Source: Lichenostomus cassidix (lineage: Eukaryota; Chordata; Aves; Passeriformes; Meliphagidae). From it: DNA of 64,000 bases. The notes beneath the pieces are model-generated. The model saw only the letters and a list, made by a program, of their open reading frames with translations, did not search any database and was not told the DNA's origin. Positions 1 to 10,790 of the stretch are shown here, piece by piece. The DNA is taken from positions 2,564,675 through 2,628,674 of the forward strand of contig CM039202.1 in the NCBI GenBank assembly GCA_008360975.2, read 5' to 3'. Within the stretch, counting starts at the first letter, position 1; every line of letters starts with the position of its first letter. The translations under genes and the position numbers were made by a program.

Positions 1-294
1 TCAGGCAATGTATTAAGCAGGGTTCAGTGCACTAAAAACTCATTAGCTGGGGCAATCAGGGACAAGCACAAGGAGCACATGCAGTCTGATTTTCACCCTC
101 ACGTCCACACAAAACCCCTTTGAAGTCCCAAGGCACCTCAGCCTGGATCCTGCAGGACCAGCACAGCCCTCAGGACCCTGCCTTGGCTCTTTGTGGGACT
201 TTGGCTCTGACATGGTGATGGTCACAAATAAAAGATGCTTTTAAAGTTGGGTTTTAAGAGTTTGGAGGCCTCACCACAGCCCCGTGAGGGAGCA

Positions 295-724
295 GGGGTT
301 GGAGAGAGCTCCAGGATGATCCCAGGGATGGAGCAGGAAAGGCTGGGAGGGAAGAAAAGTTGGGGATGTTCAGCTTGGAGAGGAGAAGCTTTGGGGTGAC
401 CTCACTGTGGTCTCAGAGTGCCTGAAGGAGCCAACAGGAGAGAGACAATTGGAGAGAGATTTTCCAAGAGCCTGGAATGACAGGACAAAAGGAAATGGAT
501 TCCCACTGCCAGAGGGCAGAGCTAGGTGGGATATTGGGAAGAAATTCTTCCCTGTGAGGGTGGGCAGAGCTGGGATGGAATTCCCAGAGGAGCTGTGGAT
601 CCCTGGCAGTGTCCAAGGCCAGGTTGGAGCACCCTGGAATGGTTGGAGATGTCCCTGCCCATGGCAGGGGGAACTGGATGATTTTAAGATCCTTTCCAAC
701 CCAAACCATTCCATGATTCCATGA
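295..724 (+). mobile_element. CR1 LINE 3' fragment
   Basis: The end of a CR1 retroposon reads in the + direction. Recognisable pieces are the GTTCAGCTTGGAGAGGAGAA block, CCTGAAGGAGCC, GATATTGGGAAGAAATTCTT, the AGGCCAGGTTGGA block, TGTCCCTGCCCATGGCAGGG, and the terminal CCTTTCCAACCCAAACCATT. It ends in the octamer-type tail (ATTCCATG repeated) typical of CR1 instead of poly(A). There is no intact reverse transcriptase, so it is 5'-truncated and dead. Confidence 0.9.
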
Positions 725-970
725 TGCAAATGGACAAGAGTCCATAGCCCTGGAATTAAGTGCTGCCACACCAAATTTGGGTTGGAGACTCTGACAGGGT
801 TTGGTCAAGGGATAAAACCTGAGTGCAGCAACTCCCTAAAAAACAAACCCCAATCCCCATCCTCCCTGGGGCAGCACAGACCAAACAGGAACAGGATTTT
901 GAATCCTCTTGAGAAACCTTTGGCTGGATTTTCAGGAACTGACTTGGCAGCCTGTTGTCAACCTTGGATA

Positions 971-1070
971 TTTCATGGGATTTCATGGGATTTCATGGGA
1001 TTTCATGGGATTTCATGGGATTTCATGGGATTTCATGGGATTTCATGGGATTTCATGGGATTTCATGGGA
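971..1070 (+). repeat. Perfect 10-bp minisatellite, 10 copies
   Basis: TTTCATGGGA is repeated exactly ten times without any substitution. It is followed by a degenerate partial unit (TTGGGATCAC). The lack of divergence points to recent expansion or active length change. Confidence 0.97.
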
Positions 1071-3548
1071 TTGGGATCACTCCTGCTGGAAGTGATGACC
1101 TGCAGGGGTTTCAGGGTGCAGGGTGGCTCCATGGCTGCTCCCCATCACCATCAGTGCACAACCATTGATTAATGCAGTGCTGAAAGGAAATTTTGCTGTT
1201 CAGGGGGATGGATAGGGCCCAGGAACAAGGGTTGGAAATGGTCTCTATTTATAGGCCTCTCACCAAGATAGATGAACTATAGAATGAAACGTTTTCCCAG
1301 TGCCAGAGCTGAGTGTGAGAGCTGCTGACAGCCTGGAGCAGGGCATGGAGAGGCTGGAAAAAGGGTACAGCACTCATGAAGGAGGCAAAATCCACTGACA
1401 AATTGGCTGGGTCCCTTTTTTCCTTTCAGCTAGGAGTGACAAATGGTTTAATTTATATTACTTCCTGCATTAAACAACAGCGTGGCCAACTGCCTGGAGA
1501 TCCATCTCTGGATGGATTTTCATGTGTTCTCTCCTGAGGATTTCCCGGTGAATTTTAGCTTTTGGTTCTAGTCTGTTAGGTCCCTGCAATGTGGCGTTTG
1601 CAAGAAGGGAGGATTACAGTGCAATTAAAATTCCTTGTCCTTTTTCTTTCTCCTTTCTGGCACTCCTGGGCGAGGAGTGGATTGTTGCTGTCTGGAAGAT
1701 CCAATTAAGCTTCGACCCTGAAAGACTTCAAGGTTGGCTTTGCAGCTCCACATAGGTGGAGCAGGAGAGCTGCAGGACATCTCATTTATTTCCCATCCTT
1801 AAATACGTTTTTTTCACTCGATGTGACAATTAGAAATATCATAAACACGGGCAGGAATAACTCTTTGGTTTGCAGTGCTGAAAAATGCTGCCAGTGCTTT
1901 CCAAAAATGGGATTAACCAAACCTAACTTGCTCTCCACGCAGAAGAATGCAGAGACCTTTCTCAGTAAGTATTAACATTTTAGTGGGCTCTGATTCAACT
2001 CTCCCAGACAGTGCTGGAAATTTTAATCAGGTGGTATTTTTAACTACACAAAATAGCTAATTTCTAGGAACGGGAGGATAGTGAAGAAACTGGGAATGCT
2101 GCTTTGGTTGGATTTGGCTTCGTTTTCTTCTTTGGCTTTACCCACTGACACATCCAAGTTTTTTCTCCATGTGTCTGTTTGTCAAAAGCAGCCCCTGATG
2201 GATCTCTGGGTGTAATTTTGGTCTGTGTTGAACATCCTGAACCCACCCTGGGGTGACTCCCTGTGCCCAACAGGGACCTCTGTGACGTCTGCAGCCCTCA
2301 GATCTGACCATCTGAAAACCCTGCTGTTCCTGTCTGTAAAATGGTCACAAAGGGATTTCTCTCCTCCCTTGGCTTGTTCAGACTGAGGAGATTTGGGCTT
2401 TGGGGTGGAGGGAGCACAGTGATGCCCCAGTTTCAGTTCTGTCTCACCACCGAGGGCAGCAGAGTTGCTGCCAACTCCAGCCTGAGTGCTCTGAGACCTC
2501 CTTTGTGGCCAAATCGCTGCAGCAGTGCCTCCTGTGCTCCTGGTTTGGCTGCTTTTCACCTAGCTCTGCACAAGAATTCACAGCTGATGCACATCCGAGG
2601 GCGTTTCCCTCAGGTTTTGTATTTATTTGACTGATCCGTCCAAGCCCAGCTGTCTGGGAGAGGAAATCCCTCGGAAAGCAGGGAAAGCTGGGCAAATCCG
2701 AGGCGAAGGCAGATTTCGGGAGAGGCTTGGCGAGGGGTAACCAAGGCAACGAGGCCTCTTTAGAAAGCAGAGCTTGCTGCAGCCCCCCAGCTCGTGAGGA
2801 GAGCGGTCAGCATGGAAAATTAGGGAGGAAAGGTGAGAGATGTGAGGCAAACAAAAGCATCAGGCAGTGGTGCTGGGCGGGGGAATGACCAGGTGGGGAT
2901 GGATGGTCACTGCTGGGCGTTCATTGCCTCAGAACTGCTGAAAGAAGCTGGTTCTGCTCACCCAGAAATGAAAACTGCAAGATTTTTGGCAGAAGTGGTC
3001 CCAGGCTGCTCTGCTTTCCCACTGTGAATCTGCGGCAGAACTCAGACGGCAACTGTTTATTAATAGAGGAGGGAAATGCAGCCCAGAGCCTGTGCTGAAT
3101 GGGGAAATTCCTCTGGGTCTGATCTTAATCGCTCGATTTGACATGGGGATAAACGGCAGGGAGACCCGGGGAGTGGTTTTTAAGGCACTTTTGTGCTCCC
3201 ATCATCTGTTAAAAGCCCCGGTGGTGAGCAGGTATTGTGGCTGCTTTAATTTACATTCCCACCGTGGTGTTCTTTGGCTGATCATCTCTTTCTTTGCGCT
3301 GAATATCCCTCAGCATCTCTGCTGGTCAGTGTTGAAATTGTGATTTTTAGGCTTTTAGGGGATGATCTGTGGAGCAGGGAGGATATGTAGGGGTGTGTGT
3401 GAACCAAACCATGGCTCTGGGGTTTTTTACAATTCCAGGGGGTTCTCTTTGTCCCAGCCAGCATCTCCCAGGGCTGGTTTGGTGTGGATTTGTGAGAGGT
3501 GGGCTGAGTTTCACCCCAGCACTTTTGAAAACTGAACCAGCACAACCA
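1071..3548. other. Upstream non-coding sequence
   Basis: No exon, tRNA or mobile element is recognised. Open frames here are under 130 codons, overlap on both strands and show no family signature. Positions 1430-1500 (ATGGTTTAATTTATATTACT and around) look less eroded and might be regulatory. Confidence 0.5.
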
Positions 3549-4401
3549 AATTCATTTCACACCAGCCTCTTCCAGGTGGGCTGAGCCAGAGACAGTCCAG
3601 CTCTGCAGGAGCCTCATGGGCAGGTTTGGAGCTGCTCCTGGACACCTGAGACCCCCTTGTCACCTCCTGGTCACCCCCTTGTCACCCCTGGTCACTCCCT
3701 GGTCATTCTGCTGCCCAGTGGGATCACAGCATAGCTCTCACCTGCTGGAGTTGGACAAATCCACAGCTGATAAACCACCTGGGAAAAGGCTTTATTTAGG
3801 GGAGGGTTCTGCAGCCACAGTGCTTCTTGTCACATAAAGCCAGCCTGATCTTTTTATGAAGAACCATTAAAAGCCAAGGGTGACTTTTTGGCTGCTTCAG
3901 CCCCTGGAGCAGTGAGGAGGTGGCTGGTTGTGCTTTGTCCTCAGCTGGGCCTAATTTCAGTGTGGATTAAACCAAAATCCAGTGATCTGCAGTGCAATTC
4001 TGCAGAATTCATTTCACACCAGTCCCTTTCAGGTGGGCTGAGCCAGACACTCTGCAGGAGTCTCAAGGCCAGGTGTGGAGCTGCTCCTGGACACCTGAGA
4101 CCACCTGGTCACCTCCTGGTCACCCCTGGTCACTCTGCTGCCCAGTGGGATCACAGCAGAGCTTTCACCTGCTGGAGTTGAACAAATCCACAGCTGATGA
4201 ACTGCCTGGGAAAAGGCTTTATTTAGGGGACAAGTGCTTCTTGTCACATAAAGCCAGCCTGATCTTTTTATTCTGCAACCAGGGGTGACTTTTTGGCTGC
4301 TTCAGCCCCTGGAGCATGAGGAGGTGCCTGGCTGTGCTTTGTCCTCAGCTGGGCCCGATTTCAGTGTGATTTAAACCAAAATTCTGTGCAATTCTGCAGA
4401 A
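3549..4401 (+). repeat. Tandem duplication of a ~0.4-0.46 kb unit
   Basis: Copy 1 (3549-4005) and copy 2 (4006-4401) share TTCATTTCACACCAG, AGGTGGGCTGAGCCAGA, GGAGCTGCTCCTGGACACCT, CCCAGTGGGATCACAGCA, GGGAAAAGGCTTTATTTAGG, CATAAAGCCAGCCTGATCTT and GGGTGACTTTTTGGCTGCTT in the same order. Copy 2 is shorter by several small deletions. Neither copy has a convincing coding frame. Confidence 0.9.
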
Positions 4402-7400
4402 GGGAGAGGCTTTAGGAGCTGCTGGGGCTCGCAGGAGCTCTGCCCTCTCTCAGCCTCATTCTGCTGCCATTGCTATAGTAACTTTCTGCCTCCTGGTTTT
4501 GTTCTGCTGGCGCTGGGGAAAGCTCCGTGCAGCCCCAGCTGATGCCCTGCTGTTCCAAACATCCTCACGGCTTGCCTTTCCTCTTTAACCCCTGCGAGCC
4601 CGGGGCTGCCTTTGTGAGCTGGGCTGGCTGCCTTTGTGTGCTCTGCGAGGAGCCATATGGCTGTGGAGCACAAAGAGGGGATTTTGGGGGTTTGGTGCAG
4701 TGGGATCTTCGCAGGAGGGAGTGCTGGTGGGCATTTCGGGGAGGTGGAGGTGATGCTTTAGGATTTTAGCTGCTGTGTTTTTGGTGTGTCTGTGATTTTA
4801 GTGTGTAACTGGACTCCTTGTAGGGTGCTGAGCTCCTTTTCTCAGCATTTTTAGACAAAACAACTCCTCTCTAAGCTCAAAACTCAAGGATACTTTATTG
4901 TCTCAGAGCCCCAAAACACGTAAAATCAGTGAATGAACTGGGGGAGCAAACTTGGAGTAATTGACTTCATTAGCTGAAGCTGTAATTGGAGGATTAAAGC
5001 TCAATATGCAAATGGACAGAACTTATAAAGTATGAAAAACCTGTGACTTTGTGTCCATGTTGGGTGTAGCCCTGGGTGAGCTGTGAGTGCCCTGAATGCA
5101 CCTGAAGCCCTTCAATAAATTTAATTGCATTTTATTCTCTCAACTTTGTCTAACCTCTGTTTCAGCCAAGCCCCTCAAGGCCTTAGCAGCTCAGGGTGTG
5201 TTTGCAGGATGAACCAGGGCCGGTGGGGTCAGCAGCTCCCCGAGCTCTGCAGGCTGAATTTGTTCTCCTTTATCACGGTCCAGGCATTCCCTCTGCTCAC
5301 ACAAAGCAGCTCTTTTCCTTCTGCCAGCACTGCTCTCCCTCTGGGAGCTGCTGCTGCCATGGAAAACATGGGAGAGCAGGGATGGATCTGAGCTGGAAGC
5401 TCAGGGTTGATGTTATCTGAGATATTTGAGTCCTGTCCATGGGTCACACTGAAGGGATGAGGCTTGTTCAGGCTGAAGGAGGAGAAACTCCCCCAGAAGT
5501 GGGGAAGGAGCTCAGTTGATGGTGTTTCAGATAATTCTGTTGGTGCTAAGTTGTGTTCATTTTCTTATTAGCAAACAACTGTTTGCTTTAACACTAATAT
5601 TTCTCAAACCTGATGTTTGAGATGCTGATGTATTGGTGCAGTAGACATATTAAGTAATTTCATTCTGTTGTTGTGTGTTTATGTCTTTAATCCCCACATC
5701 AAATTTTCTACCCACTAAAGAATTAATGGGTTAAAAACCCAAAGTATCGATTTCTTCACATTATACAAATATTTATAAAATACTTATTCAAATATCTTTG
5801 CAGGTAATTAAGTGATTCTTAAACTGCAGCTCTTCATCTTGAAGTCAGAACTTCCTCTGCAAAAATTTCCTTTGATCCTACAAAAGTGTAACTCCACCTG
5901 CTTGGCCCCCAGAGGAGATGTTCCTTACCAGATGGAAATTTTACATTTTGATTGACTCAGGTTTATTTAAGGAATTGTTTCGTGTTGGCCTCAGATCTTT
6001 AAACAAAATCCCAGCACACCAAAGGCTGTTTTGCACAGAATGGAAGAAATTCTGAACCTCCTGGTGCTGCTGTTCTACAAAAGTTAATACTGCCCTGTGC
6101 TTTCATTCCAACAGGGTTTTTGGGGATTTTAAACAAAAAAATTCTATGTGAAAAGCACATATTGGAGGGAATGCAACTTGTACTCTTTTTGCAACATCAG
6201 CACCAAGTTTTTGGGATGCTAAAGCTGCACTCTGGGTGTTCCCATCCTCCCTTGAACCATTCCAAACTCAGGAATAATGAGATCACAGGTTGGTCAGGAA
6301 TGTCTTCTGCGAGGCTGTGGAGAGGAAAAGCAGAGCCCAGGCAGGAGTTAACTCTCTGGGCGATCTGGGAGGCACACAGATTTATGAAATGAAAGCTTGT
6401 AATGCACTTTAATAAGATTAGATTTATTTAATAAGTGCAACATGAGGACATTGGCTCATGGCAGCAGCAGCCGCAACGCCCCAGACTGATGGGTTCTGCA
6501 CAGAGAGATCTGAGCTCTCAGAGCTGCTCCTCTTCTCATCCCTTTTCCTATTCCTGATGCTATTCCTGCCTGGAGAGCAGGGCTGGGAGGTGTGAGGACA
6601 GAGCAGGGCTGGAGGAAGATCCCCTGGCTGCACACAGGCCTGCTGTCCTGCTCTGTCCCAGGCTGCCGCCGTGGCTGGAGGTGAATTTGAATTTCTATGC
6701 CTCATTTCCCGTGTGTACAGCCAGGCCAAGAATGCTGCCTTTGTCCGTGGGGCTGTTGGAAGTGTAATGAGAGGAGATTTGCAGAAATGACAAATGGTTT
6801 TGGGGGCTGAGGAGGAGCCTGAGCTCTCCTGCTGGGCAGAGAGTCCTGCTCGGGTTTTCAGGCTGGGGCAGCAAAATGAGGAATCTGAGCAGTGTAGGGA
6901 CAGCCCAGGTCGTGCTGCTGCTTGAAATGGGAACTTGGAGCTTCTTCTGAGCTTTAAATTAAAATTATGTGGCACCAAGTGTCTTTCCAGCCTGCACTTG
7001 GCTCTCCCAGGCATCACACGTGGAGGGGAGAGAAACCTTTGTGAAAACAAGAGACGATTTTATTTCATTTCTCTTTTGGTTTGATGGCTTGGTTTGGGTT
7101 TTTGGCTTTGAAATTTCCAGCATGGAATTTTTGTTTAACTGCTCATCCTCCCTGTTCTTTGTTATTGCATTGAACCAAATCCCAGTTCCCTTGAAATAAT
7201 GGTCATCAGGAAAACCTTTCCCTGAGACCTTTGGGAAAAGCTGCTGTTTCTGTGTGTGTTTATTTGTTGTGCAGCTCATGGCCTGCTGCAATAATCATGT
7301 GAGGCCTAGATGAAGCTTTTTTCTATTTTGTTGACTTGGAAGTATTGCACTGCTTGGAAATCTGGGGGTTTTTTTTGTGGTTATTCCCCATTTTTTTCCA

Positions 7401-8053
7401 GTTGGAGATATATATGTATATATATAATATCCACTGGATTTCCAGTGCAGCAATTCTTTCTCCTCTGTTCTTGTCTCTGGCTGACATTTTTAGAGCTGTT
7501 TTCAGAGCCTACCTGTGCAGACAGCACCCTGGGTTTAAAATAGGCTCTAAAGCCATCCCCAAACACGAGGTGAAGCTGCTTAGTGCAGCTTAAGGGTTTT
7601 TGTGCAGCAAACTGGCAGAGATTCCAGCAGTGGAGCTCACAGAGCCAGCAGCACCTTCTGAACTCACCTGGGCGTTTCCATCCTCCATCCCTCCCTCCCT
7701 GGAGCCTGGGATGGGAAAAAACCTCTTATTTTTTAACTTTTCTGAGCTCAGGTATCCACAGTGAATCCGTGGTGAGGGAGAGGGGAAGGATTTCCGTGCT
7801 GTGTGAATGTGTGAGGAATATTCTCAGCTCTGATCCAAGTGTGGATCCTGTTGTTACCTCTAGGTGCTCCAGACTGACTCCAGCGCCCAGGGAAACCTTC
7901 CCTGGATATTCCCAGGATATAATTTTGTTACATCCAAGTATTTTCATTTCAATAAAAGGGGAGGCAGTTTCCCTGAGAGGGAAATACTGTCAGAACTGCC
8001 AGGGAAGAGCAGGGATGGGAAAGGGCAATTCCAGGGCAGCTGAAAGGGAAGGT
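4402..8053. other. Upstream non-coding sequence
   Basis: No gene recognised. It contains an inverted octamer (ATGCAAAT at 5005-5012), an AT-rich quiet stretch 5560-5800, and a 208-codon reverse frame at 6424-7050. That frame has no recognisable domain, and its Ser/Pro-rich composition is typical of chance frames. Confidence 0.5.
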
Positions 8054-8101
8054 GAAGCTGGAATTGAAGCTGGAATTGAAGCTGGAATTGAAGCTGGAAT
8101 T
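8054..8101 (+). repeat. 12-bp tandem repeat, 4 copies
   Basis: GAAGCTGGAATT is repeated four times exactly. The unit is a multiple of three, so it reads as EAGI repeats in one chance frame. Confidence 0.95.
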
Positions 8102-8765
8102 GAAGGAGAAGATGGACTTCATTTCAGTGCAATCACAGCACATTAATCCAAGCAGAAATTGTTTATCATGAGCCTGGGCTCCTTCTCATGTTGAATGTAG
8201 AGCTGATTTTTATTTTCAGTGCTGCTGTATCTCAGAGGAACCCAGGGAGCTCAGAGCCGAGCAGGTGAATTCCTCACAGGCCAAGCTCTGCTTTGTCATT
8301 TTTGTCATCATTATTTATTCCCAGAGCACTGTGGAGCCACAGGGATCACAGCTCTGGAATGCCTGCAGTGGGGAGATCTTCTCAGGGGAGGTGGGAGCAG
8401 TCAAGAGATCCCAGTGACAGGACATGAAGTGATACTCACTCCTTCCTCTTTGCTTTTCCAGAGCTCCTTTTCTGAGAAGGTCAGATTTTAAACCACATTC
8501 CAATGGTTAATTTTGCCATTATCCATTCTGGTTCCTTTTGGGATGATGCTGGCAGAATTTTAGCTAATTCCAGTTCCCAAATCAATGGGTGTTTCCTGCC
8601 CAGTCCCAGGGTGTGAGGAGTGCTGAGCCAGGAGCTGTCACACTCGGAGAGAAATGTAAATATTTAATGCTGCCTGGCTGTGGTGAGACGGGTGAGGTCT
8701 CCTAATGACTGTGGCTGGGAGAAGCATCTCTGTCAGCAGCTCGAATTCAGCTCTGCTGAGGCTCC

Positions 8766-8981
8766 CAAATGGCACAGGACAGCCACAGACCTCGAGGAAA
8801 TCAACAGTTTTGGGAATTCCAAATGTCACAGGACACCCACAGACCTCGAGGAAATCGACAATTTTGGGAATTCCAAATGTCACAGGACACCCACAGACCT
8901 CGAGGAAATCGACAATTTTGGGAATTCCAAATGTCACAGGACACCCACAGACCTCGAGGAAATCGACAATTTTGGGAATTC
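8766..8981 (+). repeat. 54-bp tandem repeat, 4 copies
   Basis: Four 54-bp units each contain GACCTCGAGGAAATCGACAA, TTTTGGGAATTCCAAATG and TCACAGGACACCCACA. The last three are essentially identical and the first has a few changes. 54 is a multiple of three, so the array is open in several frames on both strands. No homology to a protein repeat is recognised. Confidence 0.95.
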
Positions 8982-10007
8982 TGTGCTAAATACGGAACAT
9001 TTCTGAGAGATTGCTGTTGTTTCTGCTCATGATCATCCTGGGAATAGCTGAGAAAAATCTGGTTTAGGGCAGGCTGGTGCCCTTCACACACTGAATTAGG
9101 AAGGAGAGATTTTGGTGGCAGTGAGGATCTCTGCTCCCTCTGGAATTCACTGGGAATTTTGGGCTTCATTGCCATTTGCGCCTTTGGAAAATCCTCTGTT
9201 AATTGACTCAATATTTGTACTGTTGGGTGGCACAATGTGGCTTTCAAACCATCTGTTTTCACAGACTGAAACCCACTGGCAACGAAATTTGAGTGGCAGA
9301 AATTCGCCAGGGCTACTTCATCTTCGCTGAGGTTGCTGAGGACAAAACCATCCAGGAAAAGTGAGGCACAGGATAAACAGAAATAAAAAGAACCGTGGTG
9401 GGGAAAAAAAAAAAAAAGAGCTTTGTCTCAGCATCTGAATGGACTTTATTCATTTATCAAAAGACTTTCTGCTGGTCTTTAATGTTCCTGAAATAATGTG
9501 TCTGGGCTTTGAGTGCTCACCGCCAAGAAAAGCTGTCAGCCACTCCAGCAATTATCATATCCCACGGGGAAGCTGCTTAATGATTCCTCCGTGGACTACT
9601 TGGTCTTTCAGTCCTCGTGCTCTGCCAGAGCAATTTCCAGCCCAATGGATTTTAGGATTCGGTTGGATCCTGAAGGAATATTCTGGAAGTGGCAGTTAGT
9701 CTGTGCCGCCTCTCCATCCTGCGCCTTGGAAAATTCCAATTCCAAATTCCAAATTCCAATTCCAAATTCCAGTTCGGGATGCAGGGAGAAGCAATGGGTC
9801 AGGCAAGACCCAGAGAGAGAGGGAAAGTGGCTTTCCCAGCTTCTGGCCAGGCAGGGAAATTCAGATTATTGCAGTGCAACAAATTGATATTTTTAAGGTC
9901 TGTGTAATTTTGCAAGCAGTGCTGGTTATCCCAGACCTTTGCTCTGAGCATCCCTAAAATCTGGTTGTTGGTTTAAATTCGAGCTTTGTTCAGGTTCTCT
10001 TTGAAAA

Positions 10008-10096
10008 TCAGAGTGTTTGAGGCTGGAAGGGACCTTAAGGATTATCCCCAAACAGGGATCCAGGCTGGAGATCTCCAAGCCACCCCTAAATTAGAA
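10008..10096 (-). mobile_element. Short CR1-like 3' fragment
   Basis: GAGGCTGGAAGGGACCTTAA followed by an A/C-rich stretch and AGATCTCCAAGCCACC resembles the reverse complement of a CR1 3' end. It is short and diverged, so the family assignment is tentative. Confidence 0.45.
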
Positions 10097-10536
10097 TACT
10101 GACTCCTGCCAGGCTCTGTCTTTGCTCATTTTCACTGGAGAATTGGCTGTGTGGAGTTCTGCTTCTGCAAACACCCAAATTTCCCTGGGATCCTGCCTTG
10201 CATGATAAATCTTGCACCCACTGGCAGTATTAATAATGAATTGTTTGCAGTAGGGAGAGCCCCAGATTTGGGAGTAGTTGGTGTCATTTAGTTCAATAAT
10301 GGCGATTTAATGGAGGGATATACTGCTGTCATTTCTGTCTGTGTTGTTAATTGTTAAATAATGAAGAAAATTCCGTATTTGCAGCAATTATCTCACCTAA
10401 GGATGGAAGGCAAATAAATCAACATCGAGCTTATATTGCTCTGCTTCTAATTCAAATCAAGTTTGATTGTTCAGCCTTGGAAGTAACTTTGGGAATGAAA
10501 TGGAATAAAGCAGCTTTAGACATTTCATGGGTGAGG

Positions 10537-10790
10537 AGTGGAATCAGAGAATGGTTTGGGTGGGAAGGGACCTTAAATCCCATCCAGTGCCACCCCTGCC
10601 TTGGACACTCCAGGGATCCAGCGGCAGCCACAGCTCCTCTGGGAATTCCATCCCAGCTCTCCCCACCCTCCCAGGGAGGAATTTTTTCCCCAATATCCAA
10701 TCTAAACCAACTCTCTGTACATTTGAAGCCATTCCCCTTGGCCAGGCCTTTGTAAAATAACCAGGGATGTCTCAGCTGGATGGAATAAGA
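10537..10790 (-). mobile_element. CR1 LINE 3' fragment (reverse)
   Basis: This is the reverse-complement CR1 3' end. It has the AGAATGGTTTGGGTGGGAAG start, GGACCTTAAATCCCATCC, the CTCTGGGAATTCCATCCC block, CCCCAATATCCAATCTAAAC and a CATTCCCCTTGGCC remnant. The piece resembles the one at 42231-42440 in the GGATCCAG and CACAGCTCCTCTGGGAATTC blocks, which suggests a common subfamily. Confidence 0.88.

Noticed and set aside
6424..7050. 208-codon reverse-strand frame in non-repetitive sequence
   Set aside because: It is the longest non-array frame upstream, but has no recognisable domain. It is low-complexity Ser/Pro/Arg-rich and overlaps other chance frames.
8766..8981. CRISPR array (also considered for 42871-43341 and 56728-57442)
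   Set aside because: These are contiguous tandem repeats without unique spacers in a vertebrate intron or flank. No cas genes are present.
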